NCBI RefSeq assembly: GCF_028553805.1
Contig: NZ_CP067140.1
Location: 3,954,001 to 4,018,000, forward strand
DNA length: 64,000 nt
Source: Paracoccus saliphilus
GTDB lineage: Bacteria; Pseudomonadota; Alphaproteobacteria; Rhodobacterales; Rhodobacteraceae
Direction of reading: 5' to 3'
The notes beneath the pieces are model-generated. The model made no database searches, had not been told where the DNA came from, and worked only from the letters and a program-made list of their open reading frames with translations. Numbering within the stretch: position 1 is the first letter of the stretch; every line of letters starts with the position of its first letter. A program made the position numbers and the translations under genes. This document shows positions 26,391-35,219 of this stretch, piece after piece.

Positions 26391-26465
26391 TGGTGGGCGG
26401 TACTGGGATCGAACCAGTGGCCACTACGATGTCAACGTAGTGCTCTACCGCTGAGCTAACCGCCC
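26391..26465 (-). tRNA. tRNA-Val(GAC)
   Basis: On the minus strand the acceptor stem GGGCGGT pairs with ACCGCCC. The D arm is TAGCTCAGCGGTAGAGC, and the anticodon stem ACTACG/CGTAGT encloses loop TTGACAT with anticodon GAC. The T arm is CTGG-TTCGATC-CCAG, and the 3' CCA is encoded. All cloverleaf parts are intact. Confidence 0.97.
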
Positions 26466-26564
26466 GAACCTTTGGTGATTCTGCCGCAATTCATGAAGAA
26501 TTGCAGGCGCAACCGCCTCGGTCCGCGTGTCTATACAGACGCCGTAAGCAGGTTTCAAGGCCTA

Positions 26565-26592
26565 TTGGAACAGCTGCGCTCTGGTCTATAAG
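26565..26592 (+). promoter_or_regulatory. Candidate promoter for the amidohydrolase gene
   Basis: TTGGAA (26565-26570) and TATAAG (26587-26592) are 16 bp apart and resemble housekeeping -35 and -10 boxes. They sit about 50 bp before the chosen start codon. Confidence 0.4.
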
Positions 26593-26640
26593 GTAATTGT
26601 ACTTTGGACGTTGGGGAATGGTTTTTTGACAAGGCCTGAC

Positions 26641-27492
26641 ATGCCGTTTTCATTGAAACGCCCGGATCATTGGACGAGCGGCGTCATTTTCGCCTCGCCC
26701 CATTCGGGCAGTGAATATCCCGACTGGTTCCTCGAGAGCACGTCGTTGCCGATGAATGCCCTTCGTTCGTCGGAGGATGCCTTCGTCGACCGGCTTATCG
26801 ATGCCGCGCCGGAACATGGTGCGGTGGCCCTGTCCGCCCACATGCCGCGCTGCCTGATCGACCTGAACCGGGGGCCCGACGAGATCGATCCGCTGGTGGT
26901 GCGCGGTATTCCCCGCCATCCGCTCAACCAGCGCACGATTGCCGGACTAGGGGTGATTCCCCGCGTTGTCGCTCAGGGACGGGCCATTCACAACCGCCCC
27001 ATCGACCGGACTGAGGCAGAACGCCGAATCGATGCCTATTGGCGCCCCTATCACCTGGCGCTGAGCTCCCTGATCTCTGAAGCACAGGCGAATTTCGGTC
27101 AAGCAATCCTGATCGACATGCACTCCATGCCGCATGATGCCCTGTCCCATCTGCACGATCCACGCCCGCAATTTGTATTGGGCAACCGCTATGGCCTGTC
27201 GGCGGCGGCGCGGGTTCTGGACCTTGTCGCCGGCGTGATCGAGGACGAGGGCTGGAGCGTGCGCCGGAACTCTCCATTCTCGGGAGCTTATATCTGTTCG
27301 ACCTATGGACGGCCGGGGCGGAACATCCATGTCGTGCAGGTCGAGATCGATCGGGCATTGTACATGGACGAGGCCACAATCACGCCGCTTCCCGAATTCG
27401 CCAGTTTCTCCAAACGGATGACAAATGTGATTCGCAGGCTGTCTGCCTTCGATTCAGGTACGATTTCCGATGAAAGCATCGCGGCCGAGTAG
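26641..27492 (+). CDS. N-formylglutamate amidohydrolase
   Basis: The family hydrolyses N-formyl-glutamate to glutamate and formate, the last step of one histidine-degradation route. The 283-aa protein has GVIFASPHSGSEYPDWFLE near the N-terminus, RCLIDLNRGPDEIDP, the metal-site-like ILIDMHSMPHD and GAYICSTYGRPGRNIHVVQV followed by EIDRALYMDE. The start at 26641 (MPFSLKRPDH) follows AAGG; a TTG start 30 bp earlier is possible. No hut genes are adjacent, so the pathway assignment is family-based. Confidence 0.88.
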   Translation: MPFSLKRPDHWTSGVIFASPHSGSEYPDWFLESTSLPMNALRSSEDAFVDRLIDAAPEHGAVALSAHMPRCLIDLNRGPDEIDPLVVRGIPRHPLNQRTIAGLGVIPRVVAQGRAIHNRPIDRTEAERRIDAYWRPYHLALSSLISEAQANFGQAILIDMHSMPHDALSHLHDPRPQFVLGNRYGLSAAARVLDLVAGVIEDEGWSVRRNSPFSGAYICSTYGRPGRNIHVVQVEIDRALYMDEATITPLPEFASFSKRMTNVIRRLSAFDSGTISDESIAAE

Positions 27493-27523
27493 TTAATCCA
27501 TTAAACAGAAAGAGATTTTCCCC

Positions 27524-28423
27524 ATGCAAGATTTGACGACGATCCTTGGCGATCTGCTTGGCCAGAATCTGGCCCTTATTGTTCTCGCAATCGTAATCTT
27601 CCTGGCGATCAGCAGCGCTGTCCGCATCGTTCCGCAATCCGACAAATACGTCGTGGAACGCTTCGGGCGGCTTCGGTCGGTATTGGGGCCGGGCATCAAT
27701 TTCACCGTGCCGTTCCTGGACCGGGTGGCGCACAAGATTTCGATCCTTGAGCGCCAACTTCCCACCAATCGTCAAGATGCCATCACCGCCGACAACGTGC
27801 TGGTGGAGGTCGAGACATCGGTCTTCTATCGCATCATCGAGCCGGAAAAGACCGTCTACCGCATCCGCGATATCGACGCGGCGATCGCGACGACGGTTGC
27901 GGGAATCGTGCGGTCCGAGATTGGCACGGTCGAATTGGACCAGGTGCAATCGAATCGGGCGCAGCTGATCGAGCGCATCCGTGATTCCCTGGTGAATGTC
28001 GTCGATGACTGGGGAATCGAAGTAACGCGGGCCGAGATCCTCGACGTCAACCTGGACGAGGCAACGCGGGCCGCCATGCTGCAGCAATTGAACGCCGAAC
28101 GCGCCCGCCGCGCGCAGGTGACCGAGGCCGAAGGCAAACGCCGCGCGGTCGAACTGGCCGCCGATGGCGAGCTCTATGCCGCCGAACAGCAGGCCAAGGC
28201 CCGGCGCATCCTGGCCGATGCCGAGGCCTATGCGACTTCAGCCGTTGCCGAGGCGATCTCGAAGAACGGATTGCGCGCCGCACAATATCAGATCGCGATG
28301 AAGCAGGCAGAGGCGTTGACCGAGGTAGGCAAGGGTGAAGGCAAGCAGACCGTCATCCTCCCCGCGGCCGCGCTTGAATCCTTCACCGATGCATTCAAGC
28401 TATTGAAAGGCAAGGAGCAATGA
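27524..28423 (+). CDS. SPFH/stomatin-like membrane protein
   Basis: The 299-aa protein has an N-terminal membrane helix (LALIVLAIVIFLAISSAV) followed by a prohibitin/stomatin domain (VRIVPQSDKYVVERFGRLRS, VLGPGINFTVPFLDRVAHKI). A long Ala/Glu-rich coiled coil from about residue 185 follows (RRAQVTEAEGKRRAVELAAD). Such proteins organise membrane microdomains and protease complexes (QmcA-like). It overlaps the nfeD gene by 4 bp, the standard SPFH-NfeD pair. Confidence 0.92.
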   Translation: MQDLTTILGDLLGQNLALIVLAIVIFLAISSAVRIVPQSDKYVVERFGRLRSVLGPGINFTVPFLDRVAHKISILERQLPTNRQDAITADNVLVEVETSVFYRIIEPEKTVYRIRDIDAAIATTVAGIVRSEIGTVELDQVQSNRAQLIERIRDSLVNVVDDWGIEVTRAEILDVNLDEATRAAMLQQLNAERARRAQVTEAEGKRRAVELAADGELYAAEQQAKARRILADAEAYATSAVAEAISKNGLRAAQYQIAMKQAEALTEVGKGEGKQTVILPAAALESFTDAFKLLKGKEQ

Positions 28424-28689
28424 TCTGGCTGAACGGATGGCTCTGGATCATCGCGGCACTGGTTCTGGCGGTGTTGGAACTGTTCGCGCCGGGTTGGATC
28501 TTCATGGGGATCGCTGCGGCGGTCGGGTTGATGGGTTTGCTGCTGATCAGCGGAATCTGGTCAGCGGGATTGCCCTTGACGTTGGTAGTGACGGCCGTTC
28601 TGTCCGGCGTGATCTGGCTGATCCTGCGCCGGGTCGCGGGGGTGAACAAGGGACAGGTGCGTATCTGGGATCGCGATATCAACGACTGA
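28420..28689 (+). CDS. NfeD-family membrane protein
   Basis: The 89-aa protein is the short form of NfeD. It has two hydrophobic stretches (LWIIAALVLAVLELFAPGWI and LPLTLVVTAVLSGVIWLIL) separated by a glycine-rich turn and a short cytosolic tail. The soluble OB-fold seen in longer NfeD proteins is missing or very short. It is translationally coupled (ATGA) to the stomatin-like gene and probably forms a membrane complex with it. Confidence 0.85.
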   Translation: MIWLNGWLWIIAALVLAVLELFAPGWIFMGIAAAVGLMGLLLISGIWSAGLPLTLVVTAVLSGVIWLILRRVAGVNKGQVRIWDRDIND

Positions 28690-28734
28690 CGGGACGCGAT
28701 CCCGGACATGTAACTGAATTCCAAAGTGCCAAGA

Positions 28735-29721
28735 CTATGGATGCGCCCGCAGATAAGCGATGATCGCATCGATATCCTCGGATGCCTTCAAGCCGGGAAA
28801 GGACATCTTGTTTCCAGGCAGGAAGCCTTTCGGATCGCCCAGGAAGGCGCGGAGTTCTTCGTCGTCCCAGATGATTTCAGCCTCAGCCATGGCAGATGAA
28901 TATGTGTAGTCATCAACTGCTCCGGCGGCGCGACCGATGATGCCGTTAAGTACCGGTCCGACACGGTTTTGCGCATCCTCTCCGACCATGTGGCAGGCCT
29001 TGCATTTATTGAACTGCTTTTCCCCTGCCGCGACCAGCTCGGGATCGACGGCTGGTTCTTCCTCGTTGCTGGCCGGACTTGCCTCTTCTTCGTCAGCGGC
29101 TTCACCCGGTGTCACGTCGATGACCGAGGCATGCATGGTGATCTCGACGCTCTCCTTGCAGTCCTGCATGCAGGCTTCCACCGTGAACAGCGGATATTCG
29201 GCATCCGAACGGTCATCGATGATGAAACCCTCGGCATTGGGCATCGCGATTTCGGAGAAGTTCTCACGCGACAGCACGAAATCTTCCTCGACCAGATAGT
29301 TCGAATAGAGGATATAAGCGGTAATCGCATAGGTCTCGTCGGGTGTCAGGAGCTGCGCCTGCCCGAAGGGCATCGAGCGATTGACATAGTCCCATACCGT
29401 AGAAAGATGGGGCCAATAGCTGCCGACCGTCTTGACCGGGTCCTTTCGGTCCAATGTATCTTCGCCCCCGGCAAGTGGCGGCCAATTGCCCAGCCCTTCG
29501 GCGAAATCACCGTGACAGGCAGCGCATTTTTCCAGAAACACCTCTTCGCCGGTCATCACGTCGCCCGAGCCTTCCGGCAAACCCGTTCCGTCCGGCATGA
29601 CGTCCACATCCCATGCGGCGATTTCCTCGGGCAGTGCATCCCGCCCTAAACCGAGCGGATCGGCCAAAACGGGAGTGGCCAGCAAAGCGCTCAGCAGGAT
29701 GGCATCAAGACACTTCGACAT
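28735..29721 (-). CDS. soxD: SoxD, di-heme cytochrome c of sulfur dehydrogenase
   Basis: SoxD is the electron-accepting subunit of the Sox(CD)2 sulfane dehydrogenase. The start at 29721 is chosen because GGAG lies eight bases upstream and a Sec signal peptide follows (LDAILLSALLATPVLA). The 328-aa product has two heme c sites, CAACH (66-70) and CKACH (240-244), with methionine candidates in NKMSFPGL. An acidic linker (ADEEEASPASNEEEPAVDPE) separates the domains. The start lies 17 bp inside soxC. It is the last gene of the leftward sox operon; soxEFGH do not follow. Confidence 0.93.
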   Translation of the reverse strand: MSKCLDAILLSALLATPVLADPLGLGRDALPEEIAAWDVDVMPDGTGLPEGSGDVMTGEEVFLEKCAACHGDFAEGLGNWPPLAGGEDTLDRKDPVKTVGSYWPHLSTVWDYVNRSMPFGQAQLLTPDETYAITAYILYSNYLVEEDFVLSRENFSEIAMPNAEGFIIDDRSDAEYPLFTVEACMQDCKESVEITMHASVIDVTPGEAADEEEASPASNEEEPAVDPELVAAGEKQFNKCKACHMVGEDAQNRVGPVLNGIIGRAAGAVDDYTYSSAMAEAEIIWDDEELRAFLGDPKGFLPGNKMSFPGLKASEDIDAIIAYLRAHP

Positions 29722-30973
29722 TTTCCGCACTCCCATCCTCGCGCACCCACCATGTCTGGATGCCGTTATTGTGGTAGACTGAATTCTCGCCACGAATATC
29801 GCGCAGCGCCTCCTTGGTCGGTTGGACATAGCCGGTTTCGTCGATAGCACGGGACTGCAGCAACATCTCTTCGCCGTTCCAGTCATGCTCCAGCCAGAAA
29901 CGTGTCATCGCCATTCGTTGACCGGGGGCTGCAAGTCGGGCCGTCTGCCAATTCTTGCCACCATCGGTCGAGACATCGACGCGGGTGATCACCCCCCTGC
30001 CCGACCATGCCAGACCGGTGATGACCAGCGGCCCCTTCCCGTGCTGGATGGGCGATTGTGGACTGGGAGCAGTGACGACGGATTTGGCATCCATCACCCA
30101 TGTCCATTTCCGGCTGATCCCGTTATCCAGCGTGTCGGTATATTTAGAGGTTTCCTCGCGGCTTTCCACCGGGCCGGAGGTCACTTCGATCCGGCGCAAC
30201 CATTTGACCCAGAGATTGCCCTCCCAACCCGGCACGATCAGGCGGACTGGGTAGCCGTGTTCTTTCCGAAGGGCTTCTCCATTTGCCTTGAATGCAATCA
30301 TGCAATCGTCGAGCGCCTTTTCCAGCGGAATCGAACGACCATTCGAGGATGCATCAGCACCCTCGACATAAAGCCATTTGCCCTCGGGTTGGATGCCAGC
30401 CTCGTCCAGCAGCGTTTTCAGCGACACGCCGACATATTCCATGTTGTGGATCATGCCATGGGTATATTGCGAGCCGTTAAGCTGAGCCCCCGCCCATTCC
30501 ATGCCGCTATTGGCCGCGCATTCGCAGAAATAGACCCCGGAATGACGCGGGAACCTTTCCAGATCGGCATAGGTGAAGACCAGCGGGCGATCGACGAGGC
30601 CGTTGATCATCAGCCGGTAATCGGGCTTGGCAAGTTCGATGGCACCGGAATGGTGCCGCTCGAAGGCGCAGCCCGCGGGCGTGATCGTGCCGTCCAGCGC
30701 GTGGATCGGCGTGAAATTAATCGAACTGATCGGATCGGCGGTCAGCCATGGGACATTACGGCGGATCACGTCGGCTTCAAAGTGGATCGGCAGACCATAG
30801 GGCGTTTCGTCCACGCCTTCTCCGGTATAGCTGGCCCAATCCTGAACCTCGGTGATCAGCGGATCGGGGCCTCCCTGAGCACGGGCCGACAGGCTGGCGG
30901 CAGGCAACAAGGCACCAGCCGCCAGCCCCGCCCGCAGAATGCCGCGGCGGCTGGTCGGTACAGATTTTGACAT
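29705..30973 (-). CDS. soxC: SoxC, molybdopterin subunit of sulfur dehydrogenase
   Basis: SoxC resembles sulfite oxidase and, with SoxD, oxidises the sulfane sulfur held on SoxYZ. GGAGGAG precedes the start at 30973. The 422-aa precursor has a Tat signal (TSRRGILRAGLAAGALLPAA), the molybdenum-ligand cysteine in GVYFCECAANSGMEWAG and the dimerisation domain with ITRVDVSTDGGKNWQTARL. Export by Tat fits cofactor insertion in the cytoplasm. soxB is 16 bp upstream, soxD overlaps downstream. Confidence 0.95.
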   Translation of the reverse strand: MSKSVPTSRRGILRAGLAAGALLPAASLSARAQGGPDPLITEVQDWASYTGEGVDETPYGLPIHFEADVIRRNVPWLTADPISSINFTPIHALDGTITPAGCAFERHHSGAIELAKPDYRLMINGLVDRPLVFTYADLERFPRHSGVYFCECAANSGMEWAGAQLNGSQYTHGMIHNMEYVGVSLKTLLDEAGIQPEGKWLYVEGADASSNGRSIPLEKALDDCMIAFKANGEALRKEHGYPVRLIVPGWEGNLWVKWLRRIEVTSGPVESREETSKYTDTLDNGISRKWTWVMDAKSVVTAPSPQSPIQHGKGPLVITGLAWSGRGVITRVDVSTDGGKNWQTARLAAPGQRMAMTRFWLEHDWNGEEMLLQSRAIDETGYVQPTKEALRDIRGENSVYHNNGIQTWWVREDGSAENVEVS

Positions 30974-30989
30974 TTGGGTAGCTCCTCCC

Positions 30990-32678
30990 TCAGTCTTCCT
31001 TGACGGTAATGGAATTGTTGGGTGCGGGGCTGATTGTGCCCTGCGTACGAATATAATCCTCGACGAGGTCCCAGATTTGCGGTCCCTCCGTGCCCTCATT
31101 GACCGAGGCCCAGCCCGCGACGACATAGTTGCGCGCAGGATCGATAGGGCTGTCATCCTTGAGCAGCTTCATCCCGGTGATGCGGCTCCCCATATCGGCA
31201 TAGGGTTCTATGCTATATCCAAGCCCGCCCACACGGACCATGTCGCCACCCTGCTGGTAGTAAGGATCAGTGTTGAAGATATTGTCGGCCACATCCTCCA
31301 TGACAGTCTTGAGCATCTCGCCCGACATCTCGGTGCGATAGACCTGCCCGTAGGTCATTGACGTCACCGAATGGATATCTTCGCGGGTGATATCACCGGG
31401 CAGGACAGAAGCCCCCCAACGCACACCGGGCGACAGGGCGATCTCGGCATCACGCTCGGACAGCATCGCGTCGCAGATCAGGTCGTCCCAACTGCCGTTG
31501 AAATTGCCGCGACGATAAAGAAGGCCCTCGGTCTTGCCGATTACCTCTTCCAGGTCCGCCTTGTAGGGCGCACGAATTTCCTCGACCAGAGACGCCATGT
31601 CGGGATCGGGCTGGATCACGTCCGAGAAGATCGGGATCAGCTTGTGGCGGAAACCCATCATCTTGCCATCGCGCACATCCAGATCGACGCGGCTGACGAA
31701 TTTGCCGTGGCTGCCGCTGGCAATGATGATGGTATCGCCGACGACGACCGGTTCGGGGATCGCATCATGGGTGTGGCCCGACAGGATCACGTCGATGCCC
31801 TTCACCCGGCTTGCCATCTGGTGATCGACATCGAAACCGTTATGCGAAAGACAGACGACCAGATCGACGCCTTCGGCGCGCAGATCATCGACCACTTGCT
31901 GCATCCGCTCTTCGCGGATACCAAAGCTGTATTCGGGGAACATCCAGTTAGGATTGGCGATTGGCGTATAGGGGAAAGCCTGCCCCACGACACCGACTCG
32001 TAAACCGCCTTTCTCGAATATCTTCGAGGGTTCGAATGCAGGCTCGTCCCACTCTGCGTCGAAGATGTTCGCGCCCAGCAACGGCTGGTCCATCATCTCC
32101 ATCAATTCCTGCACTCGCTCGGTGCCGAAGGTGAACTCCCAATGCGCGGTCATCGCCTCGCTGCCCAGCAGGTTCATCGCCCGCACCATGTCCTCGCCAC
32201 GGGTCTGCAAACTGGTATAGCTGCCCTGCCACGTATCGCCGCCATCCAGCAGGATCGAGTCAGGCCGTGCAGCACGAATCGCCTTGACCACCGTAGCGAT
32301 ACGATCGAAGCCACCCATCCGGCCATAGCTCCGGGCAAGGTCGGTGAAATCGGGCCAGGTCAGCGCGTAAGCACCGGGACTGCCGGGCTCGATCCCGAAC
32401 ATCTTCTGGAACGCCTCGCCCACGACATGCGGCACCCGTCCCTTCGCATCACCGACACCGATATTGGTATCGGGCTCGCGGAAATAGATCGGCCGCAGAT
32501 GCGCATGACAGTCCGTCAGATGGATCAGGGTCAGGTTGCCGAAATCCTCGAACTGCAACAACTGATCCTGCGTCAGTGCTTGTTGAGCAAAGGCACGGGG
32601 CAGATTGCTGAAACCAAGCCCCGTCATCGCGGCCGAACCGGCAAGTCCAAGCTGCAACATCTCGCGGCGAGAAAACAT
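30990..32678 (-). CDS. soxB: SoxB, thiosulfohydrolase
   Basis: SoxB is the periplasmic di-manganese hydrolase that releases sulfate from the SoxYZ-bound thiosulfonate. The 562-aa precursor has a Tat signal (FSRREMLQLGLAGSAAM). It is metallophosphatase-like, with metal motif LTDCHAHLRP (around residue 57), LLDGGDTWQGS, and the SoxB-typical MTAHWEFTFG where 5'-nucleotidases have GNHE. Metal-site histidines recur in CLSHNGFDVD and LSGHTHDA. The C-terminal domain has MSGEMLKTVMEDVADNIFN. It lies between soxA and soxC. Confidence 0.96.
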   Translation of the reverse strand: MFSRREMLQLGLAGSAAMTGLGFSNLPRAFAQQALTQDQLLQFEDFGNLTLIHLTDCHAHLRPIYFREPDTNIGVGDAKGRVPHVVGEAFQKMFGIEPGSPGAYALTWPDFTDLARSYGRMGGFDRIATVVKAIRAARPDSILLDGGDTWQGSYTSLQTRGEDMVRAMNLLGSEAMTAHWEFTFGTERVQELMEMMDQPLLGANIFDAEWDEPAFEPSKIFEKGGLRVGVVGQAFPYTPIANPNWMFPEYSFGIREERMQQVVDDLRAEGVDLVVCLSHNGFDVDHQMASRVKGIDVILSGHTHDAIPEPVVVGDTIIIASGSHGKFVSRVDLDVRDGKMMGFRHKLIPIFSDVIQPDPDMASLVEEIRAPYKADLEEVIGKTEGLLYRRGNFNGSWDDLICDAMLSERDAEIALSPGVRWGASVLPGDITREDIHSVTSMTYGQVYRTEMSGEMLKTVMEDVADNIFNTDPYYQQGGDMVRVGGLGYSIEPYADMGSRITGMKLLKDDSPIDPARNYVVAGWASVNEGTEGPQIWDLVEDYIRTQGTISPAPNNSITVKED

Positions 32679-32758
32679 CGGCGTGCTCCTACATATTCAT
32701 ATGTGTGAACGTAATAGAGATGAAAAGGCCCGCGCGACTCATCCGCGCGGGCCAATCT

Positions 32759-33634
32759 TCAGTGACGGACGCTGACACCCTCGACCGGCAGGCCATTGCC
32801 GCGCGAGGCGACGTAAAGCTCGAGCGCACGAAACTCGTCGGTGCCCATCGCAAAGGTCTCTGCCCGCGTATCCCGGATACATCCCCGGAAGCGATTATGC
32901 TGCGACACCAGCGCGGCCTGTTTCAGACGATAAACCGGGAAACCATTGGTCATGCCCTGGCTCAGATGGTCGGCCCGGATCCAGTCGCCATAGTGATCCT
33001 CGTGGCAATTCGCGCAGGCCAGTTCCAACTGACCGAAACGAGTGTAGTACATCTCCTTGCCCTGCTCCCAATAGGGTTGGGCCGGGCCGTCGATCGCCAC
33101 ATTCATTGGCATTCCGCGTGATTGCATAGAGATCGCCGCGGTCAGGTTCTTCATCCGGCCGCCATTCCAGTCCAGTGCCTCGGCCTGCATCCGGTTGGTG
33201 CGGCAATCGTTGATGTAATCTTCCATTGCCCACAGCTCGCCTTCGGCATTGACCTTGGGCACCTCGGCACGAAGACCCTCCATGCTTTCGATTCCCTCGT
33301 GGCAGGAAGCACAGCTCTTGCCGGCCTCACCCTCCACGGTATTCCAGTCATCGATGCCCTGGTCCACAAAGATCAGACCGGGATTCTCGAAATCATCCAG
33401 CTGCATCGCCTGCGTCTCGGTATCGCGGAACAGCCAGCCCGAATAGATCTGATCGAATGCGCCCTCAAGGTGATCCGGGGCGGGCACAGCCGTCTGCATT
33501 TCGACCTCACCGCCATTGATGACAATCGGGTCGGTATGCTCGGGTTCTGTCTGGGCCATGGCGGGCGATGACAGGGCAAGCACGAGGGCCGACGCCATCA
33601 CGGCACGCACATTAGGACGGATCAGGGTCGTCAT
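32759..33634 (-). CDS. soxA: SoxA, di-heme cytochrome c (SoxAX complex)
   Basis: SoxA joins thiosulfate to the SoxY cysteine arm as part of SoxAX. The 291-aa precursor has a Sec signal (VMASALVLALSSPAMA), two CxxCH heme sites (CASCH 108-112, CANCH 207-211) and the catalytic-site heme-ligand cysteine in RFRGCIRDTRAE (Cys252). Another conserved cysteine is Cys144. The two-heme form is the Paracoccus type. It lies between soxZ and soxB. Confidence 0.96.
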   Translation of the reverse strand: MTTLIRPNVRAVMASALVLALSSPAMAQTEPEHTDPIVINGGEVEMQTAVPAPDHLEGAFDQIYSGWLFRDTETQAMQLDDFENPGLIFVDQGIDDWNTVEGEAGKSCASCHEGIESMEGLRAEVPKVNAEGELWAMEDYINDCRTNRMQAEALDWNGGRMKNLTAAISMQSRGMPMNVAIDGPAQPYWEQGKEMYYTRFGQLELACANCHEDHYGDWIRADHLSQGMTNGFPVYRLKQAALVSQHNRFRGCIRDTRAETFAMGTDEFRALELYVASRGNGLPVEGVSVRH

Positions 33635-33707
33635 GGTTTTTCCTCCCTTGGGTGGCGCCCGGCCATAAATGACAGACCGGGGCTGCCTCGCCTCTTATTC
33701 AGCGCGC

Positions 33708-34037
33708 TCAGGACACCTCGATGGACTGCTTGTCTTCATAGACGGAGCCGTCGTCATCCTGCCATGTGAAAACGAATTCACCCGATTCCGGCACAGTGGC
33801 CTCGAACTCGAAATAGGGATTCGTGCTGATCGCGGGCTCCATGTCGACATCGATCACCGGCGCGCCATTAAAGGTCACGCTGAAATGGTTGATGATCGAA
33901 CGCGGGATGACATTACCCTCCTTGTCCTTGCGCTGGCCTGATTCCATCTGATGAGAAATCAGCGTCTTGATCGTGATAACCTCACCGGCCGAAGCTGTCT
34001 TCGGTACACGGACCCGGGGTTTGACGTTTTCTGCCAT
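33708..34037 (-). CDS. soxZ: SoxZ, sulfur carrier partner
   Basis: The 109-aa protein is the partner of SoxY in the SoxYZ carrier. It has the family start KPRVRVPKTASAGEVITIKT with LISHQMESGQRKD, then an immunoglobulin-like FSVTFNGAPVIDVDMEPAIS and EFVFTWQDDDGSVYE near the end. It has no signal peptide, consistent with export as a complex with Tat-bearing SoxY. It lies 21 bp after soxY. Confidence 0.97.
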   Translation of the reverse strand: MAENVKPRVRVPKTASAGEVITIKTLISHQMESGQRKDKEGNVIPRSIINHFSVTFNGAPVIDVDMEPAISTNPYFEFEATVPESGEFVFTWQDDDGSVYEDKQSIEVS

Positions 34038-34058
34038 TTAAAATTTCCTCCTGTCCGC

Positions 34059-34499
34059 TCAGCCGCCGCAGCCGCCGATGGTAACTTTGACATTGGATGC
34101 AGTGCGCACGAATTTTCCATCCGCAAGCTTGGCAATGGCAGTGACATCCTGTGTTTGTGCGAGCCGGATCCGTGTCGAGGCGATATGTTTGCCCGCCAGC
34201 TCGCCGAACTTGAATGTCGCGACGGCCGCAACCGGATTGCCCGGTGCCAACACCAGGATCTCGGATGCTCCCTCTGCTTCGACCGAAACCGGCACTGTAT
34301 TGCCATTCTCGGCAATCTCGGGCGCATCGATGGCAATCCCCTCGCCGTCAGTCACTTCGGCACCGCCGGTGAACTCAGCGATCAATTCGTCCATCGTCTT
34401 CTCGGCTTCTGCGTCCTGTGCCAGAGCGGCCCATGGCAACATTCCAAGCGCGGCTGCCGAGGCGCCGCTGACCAGAACGTCACGTCTGTCAATCATCAT
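34059..34499 (-). CDS. soxY: SoxY, sulfur carrier protein
   Basis: SoxY carries the sulfur intermediates on a flexible C-terminal cysteine. The 146-aa precursor has a Tat signal (IDRRDVLVSGASAAALGMLP) and ends in the diagnostic GGCGG arm with Cys144. The central domain includes VLAPGNPVAAVATFKFGELA. It lies between soxX and soxZ and presumably co-exports SoxZ. Confidence 0.97.
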   Translation of the reverse strand: MMIDRRDVLVSGASAAALGMLPWAALAQDAEAEKTMDELIAEFTGGAEVTDGEGIAIDAPEIAENGNTVPVSVEAEGASEILVLAPGNPVAAVATFKFGELAGKHIASTRIRLAQTQDVTAIAKLADGKFVRTASNVKVTIGGCGG

Positions 34500-34505
34500 G
34501 TCTTC

Positions 34506-34991
34506 TTACTCCTTCAGCGTCGCCAAATAGGCGATGACATCTTCAACCTGCTGCGCCGTCAGCAATGGCGGCAACGGCTCCGACCCTGCATCGCCGGTAA
34601 ACGCGTCACCGGGCCGGATAAAACCAGAGGTCTTGTAGAAACCGGGCATCATCGATTCAGGGAAAGTTTTCTTGGCATCTGCCACGATCCCCCGTAGCTG
34701 CGCCTCGTCCCAACGATCACCGGCACCGTCCAACGCCGGACCGATGGTGCCCTGAAACTCTGCATCCGACCGGTCGCTGATCGCATGGCAGGCGACGCAA
34801 TTGCCGCTGCCTTTATCGGCATAGATCTCGGCCCCCTTCTCGGGGTCTCCGGCTGTATCCGACAGCGGTGTCTCAATCGAGCCATACTCCCCGAAAGCGA
34901 CGTCCTGCGGCGCGGTATCGGCGGCCAATGGCATAGCGGAAGCCAGCGCCAATAACGCCGCCAGTACCGCCGAAGTGGCGTGGCGTAGCAT
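34506..34991 (-). CDS. soxX: SoxX, mono-heme cytochrome c (SoxAX complex)
   Basis: SoxX is the partner of SoxA. The start at 34991 follows GGGAGGATCGC. The 161-aa precursor has a Sec signal (AVLAALLALASAMPLAADTA), one heme site CVACH, and a later methionine candidate in ESMMPGFYKTSGFI. It is the first gene of the leftward soxXYZABCD operon and is divergent from soxS. Confidence 0.95.
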   Translation of the reverse strand: MLRHATSAVLAALLALASAMPLAADTAPQDVAFGEYGSIETPLSDTAGDPEKGAEIYADKGSGNCVACHAISDRSDAEFQGTIGPALDGAGDRWDEAQLRGIVADAKKTFPESMMPGFYKTSGFIRPGDAFTGDAGSEPLPPLLTAQQVEDVIAYLATLKE

Positions 34992-35026
34992 GCGATCCTC
35001 CCTTCGGTGTCCCTGTATCGCGCCCA

Positions 35027-35055
35027 AGGTAAGAGGTAATTCTTCCCTTTGGCAA
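35027..35055 (-). promoter_or_regulatory. Candidate soxX promoter
   Basis: On the minus strand TTGCCA and TTACCT are 17 bp apart, about 35 bp before the soxX start codon. An AT-rich stretch, 35066-35090, lies just upstream and includes an ACAT...ATGT inverted pair. It is a plausible contact site for the regulator encoded by soxR, but no binding consensus was tested. Confidence 0.35.
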
Positions 35056-35183
35056 CAAAAAATTCACATTTTGCTATATGTTCTCACAGCAGCGGCTTTG
35101 GGCAATCAGAGACAACAGGCGGAATCCGCTGATTATGCCAGTCAGATTCGACAGGATTGTTGTTCCAACATGCAAAGATGATT

Positions 35184-35203
35184 AGATATGCATAATTGAA
35201 ATC
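35184..35203. promoter_or_regulatory. Possible SoxR operator upstream of soxS
   Basis: The spacer before soxS is AT-rich and contains the perfect 8-bp palindrome TATGCATA within GATATGCATAATTG. ArsR-type sulfur sensors of the SoxR/BigR group bind AT-rich imperfect palindromes, and SoxR represses from this region in Paracoccus. This site is a guess from composition and place. Confidence 0.25.
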
Positions 35204-35219
35204 GCAAGGAATACCGCAG

